A DNA stretch of 64,000 bases. Origin: Acidobacteriota bacterium. Its GTDB lineage: Bacteria; Acidobacteriota; Blastocatellia; Pyrinomonadales; Pyrinomonadaceae. The stretch covers positions 62,001 through 126,000 of the forward strand of contig JAIVJZ010000044.1 in assembly GCA_020199775.1 (NCBI GenBank), read 5' to 3'. Positions 8,875 to 17,935 of this stretch are shown here, in pieces (position 1 is the stretch's first letter; each line of letters begins with the position of its first letter). Below the pieces are notes generated by a model, which saw only the letters and a program-made list of their open reading frames with translations, searched no databases and was not told where the DNA came from. Position numbers and translations under genes: made by a program.

Positions 8875-9905
8875 GTACCCGCGTCGTCCATGTCACAATC
8901 AACCGTTTCGCCGCAGGGCATGAAAAAGGAATTGGTGCAAGTGTGTTCATTATCAGGACAAAGGAATTGTTCCACTTGTTGAGTGCCACATCGACCAAAA
9001 GGGTTGCTACATGCAGTGGACACTGTTTCTGTCGGCACGCCGCAAAAGCAATTACCCTGATCCTGAAACTCTTCCAGATAAGAACAGGATGTGCCCGGAC
9101 AGCAGACGCCGGATTGGGGCGCGGTCACGTTCGAAATCGCCTCCTTCATCCTGACCGCTAAAAAAGCTGCCGGTAAGTGGCTTACCGGCAAGGGAGAAAA
9201 TCCAATTTGTGTGGTCGTCTCAGCAGAGCGTTTCGACCAAATGGCTTGAGCGGTCAAATCCGGCGCACGCCCGTTTCCCCCGTCTCGGCAGGGCGCGTTC
9301 GAGGCACGCAGTCTGGGGACAAAACCACCGTCGCGCCCCATAAAACCCGTGTTATTCCCGAAGCTGAGTATCTCGAACCTGATGCCGATCTTTTTCGGAT
9401 GACGCATGTTGCGTTTAGCCCTGAATCCTTCCCATCCTTTCGCCAGTCCTTCATGAGACTTAAAAACGTAAGTTTCCCCCGGTTGAATCGGCACATCTTC
9501 CGGCGTCGCACGGTTTTTACCTATCCTGCTCAATTCCGGTCTGCCATACCTTAAAGGAAAGCCGATTCCAATACCGCTTTCCATTTTCACATCGCCAAAG
9601 AACAAGACGAGCAACAAGTAATAAATCGGCTTGTCGCCGGTGTTGGTGACTTCGACCTCTACGTCTTCGTACCACTTCTCATTGTTGTGATTCTTCACCT
9701 TCACTTTAATCGGCAGGTGCTTCGGGATTCTATCCTCCCACACTCTTTCCTGCGGGCTAGGCTGCGCTACGCTCTCCTGCGCCGGAGACTGCGCCGTGCC
9801 GACCACGCCCACCGCCCCGGACAGCAGCAACGCGCCGAGCAGCGTAGCGACGAGCATCGTTAGTTTGAGATTCCATAAGCGAGAGAGGATGGCGTGAGAG
9901 TTCAT
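8871..9905 (-). CDS. secreted protein, N-terminal part of the frameshifted gene
   Basis: 344 residues with a signal peptide (hydrophobic residues 15-38, cleavage near GTAQS). A beta-rich domain follows (about residues 65-190) with the pattern VKVKNHN...[20 protein letters not shown]...GFPLRYGR, resembling an Ig-like or invasin-type fold. A Cys-rich tail ([24 protein letters not shown]) comes last. The domain is shared with the 10326-10943 product, and the signal peptide with the 10950-11150 product. AAAGGAGC precedes the ATG, and a sigma70-type promoter lies 60 bases upstream. The 3' end overlaps the next frame by four bases, the probable frameshift site. Confidence 0.72.
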   Translation of the reverse strand: MNSHAILSRLWNLKLTMLVATLLGALLLSGAVGVVGTAQSPAQESVAQPSPQERVWEDRIPKHLPIKVKVKNHNNEKWYEDVEVEVTNTGDKPIYYLLLVLFFGDVKMESGIGIGFPLRYGRPELSRIGKNRATPEDVPIQPGETYVFKSHEGLAKGWEGFRAKRNMRHPKKIGIRFEILSFGNNTGFMGRDGGFVPRLRASNAPCRDGGNGRAPDLTAQAIWSKRSAETTTQIGFSPLPVSHLPAAFLAVRMKEAISNVTAPQSGVCCPGTSCSYLEEFQDQGNCFCGVPTETVSTACSNPFGRCGTQQVEQFLCPDNEHTCTNSFFMPCGETVDCDMDDAGT

Positions 9906-10325
9906 CTTGGCTGCTCCTTTGTTAATAACATTGAGGGGTGAGGTCTCACTGACGAAGCAAAGGCAGCATAGACCCGTCCACTTTGCGCGTCAAGATTTAT
10001 CAGGCCAACTTATTGGATTGATGCAATCTTATGCCATGAAGGAGAAACTCGATTTGAGCAGCTTGAAGGGTGAATCCGTCGCTCGTTGGTCGGGAGCGGG
10101 CGGGCTGTGAGCGGGCTGTCCCTGCGGTCGCACTTCATTCAGTGATTGCTTTCTAGCCGGATCAAGCGTCGGCACGCCTTGATAAGTTTCTAGTCCCGTC
10201 CCGTCCCCGAAATTGATAAGTATCAGGTTGAACTGAACCTTTTTAGAGCAATTATATAGTTGACTCACCCTTTGCGCTTGAAGGCCGCGCTCTTCGCGGT
10301 CGGGTGCATGCCGTGGTTATGCCGC
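9906..10325. other. 420-base non-coding region with promoter
   Basis: No gene was found on either strand. The left end holds the leader and promoter of the 9905 gene (9965-9993, minus strand). The rest has a repeated GAGCGGGCGGGCTG-type stretch near 10095-10120 and nothing else recognisable. Confidence 0.5.
9965..9993 (-). promoter_or_regulatory. sigma70-type promoter
   Basis: Read on the minus strand: TTGACG at 9993-9988, a spacer of exactly 17 bases, then TATGCT at 9970-9965. It matches the promoter at 11213-11241 in both boxes and spacing, in front of a paralogous gene. Confidence 0.7.
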
Positions 10326-10943
10326 CTAGGGGCACTGAGGATTAGCCAGTATATTTCTCATGCGAGGCCATCCTCCCCATACCGTCTTATCCTCAAACCC
10401 AACCACAGCTTGACCAAACCACACACGGCTGATGCTTGTCACTCCACTCCATTGTGCAATCCAGCGGCTGTCGCGCTCGTACTCCGCCTCACTACGGGTC
10501 AACTCAAACTCTTCGCCAGGTAGTGCTAACTTATGCTCACCTTCTATCACTACCGCGCCTACCCGCTTCCCATAATCTAAACTGAAGCCTGTTATTATTT
10601 CTCCGTTCTTCGCCTCCGGCAGACTAAAGTGCAACCATACATGCACAATCGGCTGCCGTGAGATATTTCTCACTCGCACCTTGAGGTTTCTCATCCAATC
10701 ATCGTCTGCCACAAAGGGTTGACCTAACGCGACGGACTTCTTCTTTACGAGGATGTTGACGACCTCTAAAGCCATTAAGTTTGTCGGGGTGGTTTTACCG
10801 TCTCTGTTCCTAATTATGGGACAGGGAGGAAGCGTCACGGATTGCCACTGCCAGATGATGACCCTTTCTCTTTCCTGCCCCAGGCATAGAAGTGGGTTAA
10901 CAATGATTATTAAAATAAGACCCCAGCCGATGAGTAGCTTCAT
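10326..10943 (-). CDS. secreted paralog of the 8871-9905 protein domain
   Basis: 205 residues with a signal peptide (hydrophobic residues 3-22, ending CLG-Q). The mature part repeats the pattern of the neighbour: VRVRNISRQPIVHVWLHFSLPE followed by a GFSLDYGKR strand, an Ig-like or beta-sandwich layout, and a single Cys near the C terminus. No enzymatic motif is visible. GGAGTG, the likely ribosome binding site, lies inside the 3' end of the upstream 66-codon gene, so translation is probably coupled. Function unknown; export is well supported. Confidence 0.72.
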   Translation of the reverse strand: MKLLIGWGLILIIIVNPLLCLGQERERVIIWQWQSVTLPPCPIIRNRDGKTTPTNLMALEVVNILVKKKSVALGQPFVADDDWMRNLKVRVRNISRQPIVHVWLHFSLPEAKNGEIITGFSLDYGKRVGAVVIEGEHKLALPGEEFELTRSEAEYERDSRWIAQWSGVTSISRVWFGQAVVGFEDKTVWGGWPRMRNILANPQCP

Positions 10944-10949
10944 TGTTTT

Positions 10950-11150
10950 TCACTCCTTCGGGCATATGGTGGCGGCATCAGGAATAGTGTTTTCAAACTT
11001 CCTTTCATCTTTGGAATCGTCCTGCGTTGATTGCGCCGTGCTCGACACGATGCCGACGGCACAGACGGCAGCGAACACTGCGAGCAGCGTGGCGGCTAAA
11101 ACAGTTGGTTTGAGATTGTGTAGGCGAGAGCGGAGAGTGTGAGAGTCCAT
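10950..11150 (-). CDS. short secreted ORF, truncated paralog of the 9905 gene
   Basis: 66 residues. The first 40 match the signal peptide of the 344-residue neighbour (MDSHTLRSRLHNLKPTVLAA against [20 protein letters not shown]). After ERKFENTIP it stops where the neighbour continues into its domain. It has its own strong promoter (11213-11241) and a GGAG ribosome binding site. It is either a decayed duplicate or a leader cistron whose translation exposes the start of the 10943 gene. A loss of frame that once joined it to the next gene is possible. Confidence 0.55.
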   Translation of the reverse strand: MDSHTLRSRLHNLKPTVLAATLLAVFAAVCAVGIVSSTAQSTQDDSKDERKFENTIPDAATICPKE

Positions 11151-11212
11151 GCTAGTTACTCCTTAATTGTGACCGCGTTGAGGTGAGAGGCGCTCGCTGT
11201 CCAGGCAAGCGC

Positions 11213-11241
11213 AGCATAAAATTGTCGCTCATGGCTGTCAA
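11213..11241 (-). promoter_or_regulatory. sigma70-type promoter
   Basis: On the minus strand, TTGACA (11241-11236), a 17-base spacer and TATGCT (11218-11213), about 63 bases before the ATG at 11150. This is the best-matching housekeeping promoter in this part of the window. Confidence 0.78.
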
Positions 11242-11296
11242 TAGCGAGCCGGAGTCCTATCGGTTATGACGCATCGCCGTCGCTGCGGTAAAATCT

Positions 11297-14107
11297 ATGT
11301 CGTCTCCCGGCAACTTGCCCCCGGAGACTTTACCCTTGATGTCAAATCTCGATTCAGCCCTCGCCGCCCTGCGCGAACACTTCGGCTTTGAGGCTTTCCG
11401 CGAAGGCCAGCGCGAAGTGATCGACGCCATTCTCGCCGGTCACGACACCGTCGTCGTGATGCCGACGGGCGGCGGCAAGTCGCTCTGTTTCCAACTCCCC
11501 GCGCTGATGAATGAGGGAGCGACCATCGTCGTCTCGCCGCTCATCGCGCTCATGAAAGATCAGGTTGACGCGCTGCACGCGCGCAATCTTCCCGCCACCT
11601 TCATCAACAGTTCCGTGGATTTCGAGGAGCAGAAGGCGCGCATCGCCGGGATCAGACAGGGCAAATATAAACTCGTCTACGTCGCGCCCGAACGCTTCCG
11701 CAGCGCGCATTTCGTCGAAGCCCTCAAGAGCGTCAACGTCTCGCTCTTCGCCGTGGATGAAGCCCACTGCGTCTCGACGTGGGGGCACGACTTCCGCCCC
11801 GATTTCCTGCGCCTCAAGTCGGCCGTCGAAGAGATCGGGCGGCCGCAGGTCGTCGCGCTCACCGCGACCGCCACGCCGCACGTCCGCGCCGACATCATCG
11901 AACAACTGGCCTTGCGCGAGCCGCGCGCCTTCGTCTCCGGCTTCGACCGCCCCAACCTCTCCATCCGGGTCGTCCACACGCAGAAGGAGCGCGAGAAGAT
12001 CGCGCACGTCAAATCGCTCGCGGCCGCCGCGAAAGGCGGTTCGGGCATCATCTACTCTTCGACGCGCAAGTCGGTCGAGCAGGTGGCGCGGCGTCTGAAG
12101 GATGCGGGCTTGAGCGTCGTCGCTTACCACGCCGGGATGGACGAAGCCGAGCGCACGCGCGCGCAGGACGATTTCATGTCCGGCCGCGTCCAGATGATCG
12201 TCGCGACGAACGCCTTCGGCATGGGCATCGACAAGGCCGACATACGCTTCGTCATCCACTACCACCTGCCCGGCTCAATCGAAGCCTACTATCAGGAGAT
12301 CGGCCGCGCCGGGCGCGATGGGCTGTCCTCCGAGTGCGTCCTCCTCTTCAATTACGCCGACAAGCGCACGCAGGATTTTTTCATCGAAGGCTCGTACCCG
12401 CCGCCCGAACTGATCGCGAAGGTCTACGAGACGCTCGTCGCCACCCGCCAGCCGCACATCGAACTTTCGACGCGCGAGATCGCCGTGCGCGCCAGCATCC
12501 GCAACGAGATGGCCGTGCAGTCCGCCCTGATCATTCTGGAGAAGGCGGGGCACATCGAGCGCGGCGCGGCGGGCGAGAATCGCGCCGCGCTGCGGCTGCT
12601 GATGCCGCCGCACCTCGCGCGCGAAACCGTCAACGCGAAACGCAGCACGCGTGACAAGCAGGTGCTGTTCGCCCTGCTCGGCGGCTACGACCTGAACGAA
12701 CGCGCCGACGCCGAAATCGATACGGGCGAGTTTGCCGAAACCGTCGGGCTCGATCTCGCCTCCGTGCGCCGCTCGCTTTCATCTCTCAGCGCGGCGGGCG
12801 TCGTCTCATACAAGTCCGGGCGGCGCACGCGCGGGCTGCAAATGCTCGACGAGCGACCCGTCTCGCACCTGCGTATCCGGCCGCAAGACCTCGCGCGCCG
12901 CGCCGCGCTCGAACAACGCAAGCTCCGCGAGATGATCAGCTTCTGTTACGCAGACCACTGTTACCGCGCCTTCATCCTCGACTACTTCGGCGACCGCTCG
13001 CACAAACCGGCCTGCGGCACCTGCGGCGTCTGCATCAAGGAGAGCGCGCCGCACGCGGCCGCCGTCGCCCCCGGCGAGCGCGCCATCGAATATTACGGCG
13101 ACGAGCCGGAGGGCAACTACGACGAGAAATCGCCGTTCGCTTCGCCGCGCGCCGCTTCGACAGCCCGGCCCGCCCGGCGCACGCGCCTCGACGAGTTCGT
13201 CATCGAGCACACGCCTTTCGCAAGCGATCTGGACAACGAACTGGATCGGCAGTCGCTCGCGGATCACAGGCGGCGCGCGGCGGAGAGTTTCGGCGGGTCG
13301 GAGTCAAACAGGGTCGTGCAGGTTCGGAAGGCGCGCGCGCTCGGCGAAGACGAAACGTTGTGCGTGCGCAAAATCCTCGCGTGTGTCGCGCGCATGGAGG
13401 GGCGTTACGGCAAGGGCATTCTGGCCGCCTGCCTGCGCGGTTCGCGCTCGGCCAAAATTTCCCAGTTCAAACTCCAACGCCTCTCGACCTATGGCATCCT
13501 CTCCGACATGACGCAGGACGAGATACTGCTCTACATCGACGCGCTCGTGGCCGCGGGCGCGCTGCGCGTCACGGGCGACAATTACCCGACCATCGCCCTC
13601 ACCGCCCTCGGCAACGACGTGATGCGCGAACGCGCCTCCGTCGAACTCGCACTGCCGGATGTCTCCCGCGTCGCCCCGCCGCACTATCATTCCCGCGATT
13701 CGCGGGTCGCGTCGGGCGCGGGGGCGAAAGTAATCAACGCGCCGCGCGTCAGCACCGTTGACGAGACGTACGCGTTCTACGAGACGGGCATGACCATCGA
13801 AGAGATCAGCGAGCAGCGCGGCATCGCGGAGATGACGGTCGAGAAGCACCTCGCCGACTGCATCCTCGAAGGCCGCCCCTTCGACATCTCCCGGCACGTC
13901 AACGCGCAAGACCGCGCGCTCATCGAAGCGGCCGTCAACCGTCTCGGCGGCGAACGGCTCAAGCCGCTGCGCGACGCGCTGCCCCGCCACGTTAGCTACC
14001 GCATGATCCGTTTCGTCGTCGCCGACATGCAACGCGCCTCCGCCGTGGCGACGGCGGCGACGGACGCCCGCGCCGAACGCGGGCAGGGTTCGGAAGTCGC
14101 CCGTTAA
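11297..14107 (+). CDS. recQ: RecQ family ATP-dependent DNA helicase
   Basis: A 936-residue superfamily-2 helicase that unwinds DNA 3' to 5' in recombination and fork repair. Walker A (PTGGGKS) is at residues 56-62, the DEAH box at 154-157 followed by the RecQ signature CVSTWGHDFRPDF, and a second RecA domain carries GRAGRDG. Four cysteines (CYADHC, then CGTCGVC) form the RecQ zinc site. A winged-helix region and a C-terminal helix-turn-helix domain (YETGMTIEEISEQRGIAEMT) resemble the HTH_40 domain found in some RecQ proteins. It is about 300 residues longer than E. coli RecQ. The ATG at 11339 (MSNLDSALAAL) is an equally possible start; neither has a strong ribosome binding site. Confidence 0.94.
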   Translation: MSSPGNLPPETLPLMSNLDSALAALREHFGFEAFREGQREVIDAILAGHDTVVVMPTGGGKSLCFQLPALMNEGATIVVSPLIALMKDQVDALHARNLPATFINSSVDFEEQKARIAGIRQGKYKLVYVAPERFRSAHFVEALKSVNVSLFAVDEAHCVSTWGHDFRPDFLRLKSAVEEIGRPQVVALTATATPHVRADIIEQLALREPRAFVSGFDRPNLSIRVVHTQKEREKIAHVKSLAAAAKGGSGIIYSSTRKSVEQVARRLKDAGLSVVAYHAGMDEAERTRAQDDFMSGRVQMIVATNAFGMGIDKADIRFVIHYHLPGSIEAYYQEIGRAGRDGLSSECVLLFNYADKRTQDFFIEGSYPPPELIAKVYETLVATRQPHIELSTREIAVRASIRNEMAVQSALIILEKAGHIERGAAGENRAALRLLMPPHLARETVNAKRSTRDKQVLFALLGGYDLNERADAEIDTGEFAETVGLDLASVRRSLSSLSAAGVVSYKSGRRTRGLQMLDERPVSHLRIRPQDLARRAALEQRKLREMISFCYADHCYRAFILDYFGDRSHKPACGTCGVCIKESAPHAAAVAPGERAIEYYGDEPEGNYDEKSPFASPRAASTARPARRTRLDEFVIEHTPFASDLDNELDRQSLADHRRRAAESFGGSESNRVVQVRKARALGEDETLCVRKILACVARMEGRYGKGILAACLRGSRSAKISQFKLQRLSTYGILSDMTQDEILLYIDALVAAGALRVTGDNYPTIALTALGNDVMRERASVELALPDVSRVAPPHYHSRDSRVASGAGAKVINAPRVSTVDETYAFYETGMTIEEISEQRGIAEMTVEKHLADCILEGRPFDISRHVNAQDRALIEAAVNRLGGERLKPLRDALPRHVSYRMIRFVVADMQRASAVATAATDARAERGQGSEVAR

Positions 14108-14195
14108 CATTCAACTTCGCCGCCCGCGCGCTTGACGTCTCGCCCGCCCGCCTTCATCATCATCCATCCTATAAATTCAACAACAGGACGATGAC

Positions 14196-14408
14196 ATGAG
14201 CCGCAACCCGAACACCGATCCGCCGCAACCTGAGCAACAACCCGAACTGCCGCCCGTGCAGCCGCACGACCCGCTCGCACCCGACCCCTCGCAACCCGAA
14301 CCGCTGCCGCTGCCCCCGGACGCCGAGCCGAAATCGCCCGTACAGGAGCCCGACACGCCGCCCGCCGTGGGCGACCCTCCCGTCTCCGAACCGCCGCGTC
14401 TGGCCTAG
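14196..14408 (+). CDS. small proline-rich protein
   Basis: 70 residues, about one third proline, with repeated Pro-Glu, Pro-Leu-Pro and Pro-Asp elements and a strong negative charge. It is probably disordered. An AGGACG stretch precedes the ATG, and the stop TAG touches the ATG of the next gene directly, which suggests coupled translation. The amino-acid bias could simply reflect a GC-rich leader, so the gene is plausible but unproven. Confidence 0.45.
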   Translation: MSRNPNTDPPQPEQQPELPPVQPHDPLAPDPSQPEPLPLPPDAEPKSPVQEPDTPPAVGDPPVSEPPRLA

Positions 14409-15521
14409 ATGCCAATTGATATGGAGACTGTGCAAGAGGTAGAAGCGCGCACACACGGCGCGTCGAACGTATCGGGTGTGGCCGCGCGCGCCGCCCGCCT
14501 CGAAGAGATCGCGCGCGCGCTCTTTGCGAAACCCTTCAGGCCGCACCCGCTGTTCAAGAGCGGCCACGCGCAGACGCTTGTCGCCTTCGCGTGGCCGCGT
14601 CGCCGTCGGCTGCGCGTATTGCGTGACGACGAGGCGCGCCTGTTTGAAGTCGAACCGGGCGTGCGCGTGCTCGTCCATTGTCGCTGGCAACGCGAGCGGC
14701 GCGCGTGCCCGACGCTCCTGCTCGTCCACGGCCTCGAAGGGTCGAGCGAGTCGATCTACATGCTGAGCACCGCGCTCAAGGCGCACCGCGCGGGCTTCAA
14801 CGTGCTGCGCCTGAACATGCGCACCTGCGGCGACACGCTGCACCTCACCCAGACGCTCTACAACAGCGGCATGTCGCAAGACCTCGGCGCGGTCGTCGAG
14901 GAACTCGTCGAGCGCGACCGGTTGACCGACCTGTTCCTCGGCGGCTTCTCGCTCGGCGGCAACATGAGCCTCAAGCTGGCGGGCGAATACGGCGCGCACT
15001 TTCCGCCGGAACTGAAAGGCGTCTGCGCCATCTCGCCCTCGGTCGAGTTGGCCGCGTCCGCCGCGACCATCGAGCGGCGTTCCAACTGGGTCTACCAGCG
15101 CAGGTTCATTCGCAGTCTCAAGCGGCGCATGCGCGAGGCCGCGCGCCTCTATCCCGAACGCTACGACGCGAGCGAAATCGCACTCGTCCGCACGCTCCGC
15201 GAATTCGACGAACGCTACACCGCCCCTTACGGCGGCTTCAGCGACGCGGCCGACTACTACGCGCGTTCCAGTTCGCTCCCGCTCATCCCGCGCATACAAA
15301 TTCCGACGCTCGTCATCCACGCCGAAGACGACCCCTTCATCCCCTTCGACTCGCTCCGTCACCCGTCCGTCGGCGCGAACCCCAACGTGATGCTGCTCGC
15401 GCCCCGCCACGGCGGCCACGTCGGCTTCGTCGGCGACGGCAACACCGGCGGCGAGGATCGCTTCTGGGCGGAAAACCGGCTCATCGAGTTCTGCGAAAGG
15501 ATAAGAGCGATTAGGAATTGA
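14409..15521 (+). CDS. YheT-type alpha/beta hydrolase
   Basis: A 370-residue alpha/beta hydrolase of the YheT/ABHD1-3 group. FKSGHAQTL near residue 49 is typical of that family. The nucleophile elbow GFSLG puts the catalytic Ser at 181. An Asp in HAEDDPFIPF and a His in HGGHVGF complete the triad near the C terminus. Members are esterases acting on lipid or acyl substrates of uncertain identity. The first 30 residues are not conserved in the family, so the true start could be later. The stop codon TGA is part of the tandem repeat that follows. Confidence 0.86.
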   Translation: MPIDMETVQEVEARTHGASNVSGVAARAARLEEIARALFAKPFRPHPLFKSGHAQTLVAFAWPRRRRLRVLRDDEARLFEVEPGVRVLVHCRWQRERRACPTLLLVHGLEGSSESIYMLSTALKAHRAGFNVLRLNMRTCGDTLHLTQTLYNSGMSQDLGAVVEELVERDRLTDLFLGGFSLGGNMSLKLAGEYGAHFPPELKGVCAISPSVELAASAATIERRSNWVYQRRFIRSLKRRMREAARLYPERYDASEIALVRTLREFDERYTAPYGGFSDAADYYARSSSLPLIPRIQIPTLVIHAEDDPFIPFDSLRHPSVGANPNVMLLAPRHGGHVGFVGDGNTGGEDRFWAENRLIEFCERIRAIRN

Positions 15522-15608
15522 TTCATTGACTCATCAATTCATTGATTCAATGAAGAAATGGATCAATGAATCAATGAATCAATGAATCAATTCTTCATGA
15601 ATCAATTC
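15515..15608. repeat. tandem-unit inverted repeat, TCAATGAA family
   Basis: Repeated ATTGATTC units on the left are mirrored by four TCAATGAA-type units on the right, forming a long hairpin with a short centre near 15556-15562. The stop codon of the YheT-like gene lies within the first unit. The unit is eight bases, not seven as in most arrays of the window. Confidence 0.85.
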
Positions 15609-15725
15609 TTTTCGCTTTTCTGTTGACGTGTTGCCGTGCATGGCAATAATCTTGCTGCAAGTTTTTTCATCTCTCAAACAAAATGAGCGAGGCGAAAACA
15701 GTTCAGGTATTTCGCGCCGGAGATA

Positions 15726-17060
15726 ATGTTTACTGCGTTTAACTTAGTGCTTGTCGTGATTCTCGTTCTTGCTAACGGTTTTTTCGTGGCATCGGAATTT
15801 GCGCTGGTAGGCGTCAGACGTTCGCGCATCGAATCGCTGGCAGAGAAAGGCGACCTGCGCGCCGGTCGTCTTCTCCGGCTGTTGAACAACCTCAACGCCT
15901 ACATCTCCGCCACTCAACTCGGCATCACTCTCGCCTCGCTCGGCCTCGGCTGGATCGGCGAACCCGCCATCGCACACATCCTCGAAGAGCCGCTCAAGGG
16001 ACGGGTGAACGACACGCTCCTGCACACGCTTTCGTTTACCATCGCCTTCAGCATCATCACTTTCCTACACATCGTCCTCGGCGAGCTCGCGCCCAAGACG
16101 GTCGCCCTCGAACGCGCCGAGAAGACCGCGCTCGCCATCGCGTGGCCGATGGAGATGTTCTACAAAATCCTGCGTTGGCCGATTCGCCTGCTCGACTGGG
16201 CGGGCACGCGCACCGTCCGTCTCTTCGGCCTGCATCCGACTTCCGAGCACGGTTCTATATACACTGAAGACGAGTTGCGCCAGTTAATCAATGCCTCGCG
16301 CAAGAGCGGGCATCTCGAAGAAGAGGAGCAGCAGTTGATCAATCGCGTCTTCGACTTCTCCGAGGCCGAGGTGCGCGAGGCGATGATCCCGCGCACGACC
16401 GTGGCCGCGCTGCCCGTCACGGCGACGCTCGCGGAGGTGGAGGAAACGTTTTGCGAGACGGGCTACTCGCGCCTGCCCGTCTACCGCGACGGGCTCGACG
16501 ACATCGTCGGCGTCCTCTTCATGAAGGACATCATGCCCTGCCTCAAGTCTTCGGGGCGCACGGACTTCAACATGGAGGCGATGCTCCACCCGCCGATGTT
16601 TGTGCCCGCCACCGCCCGGCTCGGCAACGTGCTCGCGCAGATGCAGGCGGCGCGCACGCACCTCGCCTTCGCCATAGACGAGCACGGCGGCATCGAAGGC
16701 ATTCTCACGCTCGAAGATTTGCTCGAAGAGATCGTGGGCGAGATCGACGACGAATACGACGAGGAAGTGCGCGCGCAGATCATCGAAGAGGACGGCCACT
16801 ACGTCCTCGACGGCATGCTCGCCGTGCGCGACGCGAATCGAAAGTTCAAGTTGAAGCTGCCGGAGGATGCGGGCTACACGACGCTCGCCGGGTTCCTTCT
16901 CGCGCGCGCCGGGCACATCCTCAAACAGGGCGAGACAATCGAGCACGACGGCGCGACGTTCACCGTCGAGCGCGTTGATCGCCACCGCATCCGCCGCGTG
17001 CGTTTCACGCCCGCCCCATCACCCGCCGGCGAAGAGGCGGAGGACGGCAGCGCGGCCTGA
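15726..17060 (+). CDS. CNNM/CorC-type transporter (HlyC/CorC family)
   Basis: 444 residues. An N-terminal DUF21/CNNM membrane domain has about four hydrophobic segments in residues 1-190, starting MFTAFNLVLVVILVLANGFF. Two CBS domains (about 215-335) and a C-terminal CorC_HlyC domain follow. The LEDLLEEIVGEIDDEYDEE motif lies between the CBS pair and the C domain, as in the family. Such proteins act in Mg2+/Co2+ efflux or homeostasis; the older name hemolysin is misleading. The gene ends nine bases from a convergent gene. Substrate is inferred from family only. Confidence 0.9.
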   Translation: MFTAFNLVLVVILVLANGFFVASEFALVGVRRSRIESLAEKGDLRAGRLLRLLNNLNAYISATQLGITLASLGLGWIGEPAIAHILEEPLKGRVNDTLLHTLSFTIAFSIITFLHIVLGELAPKTVALERAEKTALAIAWPMEMFYKILRWPIRLLDWAGTRTVRLFGLHPTSEHGSIYTEDELRQLINASRKSGHLEEEEQQLINRVFDFSEAEVREAMIPRTTVAALPVTATLAEVEETFCETGYSRLPVYRDGLDDIVGVLFMKDIMPCLKSSGRTDFNMEAMLHPPMFVPATARLGNVLAQMQAARTHLAFAIDEHGGIEGILTLEDLLEEIVGEIDDEYDEEVRAQIIEEDGHYVLDGMLAVRDANRKFKLKLPEDAGYTTLAGFLLARAGHILKQGETIEHDGATFTVERVDRHRIRRVRFTPAPSPAGEEAEDGSAA

Positions 17061-17069
17061 CCTCTCATT

Positions 17070-17933
17070 TTACTTCTCTATTTTCTTGAGCAGGCGTGTG
17101 GCGTGGTTGCGCGCCATGAGCGGGATGCGTTCGTCCGTGGCGAGGTCGCGCAGCACGGGGATGAGCGGCGCGGTGTCCGATAGCTCGTCGCGGTTGAGGA
17201 GGCTTTCGAGGCGTTTGAAAAGTTTCACCGTGTCGGAGGGCTGGTACTGCCGCGCCAGCGTCACGTCGAAGATGAAGAGTTGCTGCTCGCCGATCCCGCG
17301 ATACTCTTTGACGAGCGCGGCCGCCTGTTCGTCGTGCGTCCAGTTAAACTCCGCTTTGCGCGAGCGCGCGCCGTGCTTCATCTCAAGCGTCATCGTGCCG
17401 AGATGGGGAAACTGCTTCTCGTCCTGATAGTTCGCGTCCGAATCGAGAAACTTCAAAGCCTCCCACGCGGCGAGTAGGCGCGCGAGCGCGGCGGGCGAGA
17501 TTTGGAGCGGATCGGTGAAGAGTTCCTCGCTGTCCTTGCGCGCGAAAGAGACTTGACCGCGCCCCGCCGCGTCGTGCTCGATCACGACCCGGCGGACGTT
17601 GAAATTCGGTTGATTGAATTCGTAAGAGTAACGCACCGCCGCGGACACGGGCGCGTCCGCTTTCGTGTTCGCCGCATTCGTCGTCGCCGGCGGCGGCGGC
17701 GGCGCGACGGGCGCAACTTCCCTGACATTCGTTTTGCCGGGCGCGGGCGAGGCGACAGGCGTCTCGTCCGCCGCCTGTTCGGGCGTTGGTTTGACCCCGG
17801 CCGCCGCGTCACCCGGCCGCTTGCGATTCTTCTTGCTTTGCACCGCCGCCGCCGCCGTAGCGTCAATCGCCGCGCTCTGGAAAAGAAACGCGGCGATGAG
17901 AAGTGCTGCCTGATAAAATTTTGCTTGCTTCAC
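17070..17933 (-). CDS. secreted hypothetical protein with Ala/Pro-rich linker
   Basis: 287 residues with a signal peptide (hydrophobic residues 8-30). An Ala/Pro/Thr-rich disordered stretch follows (about 32-95), with a run of five prolines. The C-terminal domain of about 190 residues begins VRYSYEFNQPNFNVRRVVIEHD and ends in helices rich in charged residues. No enzyme motif or known family was recognised. It starts two bases after the stop of smc and is probably co-transcribed with it, though no functional link is evident. Confidence 0.72.
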   Translation of the reverse strand: MKQAKFYQAALLIAAFLFQSAAIDATAAAAVQSKKNRKRPGDAAAGVKPTPEQAADETPVASPAPGKTNVREVAPVAPPPPPATTNAANTKADAPVSAAVRYSYEFNQPNFNVRRVVIEHDAAGRGQVSFARKDSEELFTDPLQISPAALARLLAAWEALKFLDSDANYQDEKQFPHLGTMTLEMKHGARSRKAEFNWTHDEQAAALVKEYRGIGEQQLFIFDVTLARQYQPSDTVKLFKRLESLLNRDELSDTAPLIPVLRDLATDERIPLMARNHATRLLKKIEK

Positions 17934-17935
17934 CT

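Noticed and set aside
8868..8876. The four-base overlap as ordinary translational coupling of two genes
   Set aside because: The downstream frame starts with TTG mid-domain, and joining with a one-base shift restores a continuous MopE-like motif, so a frameshift is the better reading.
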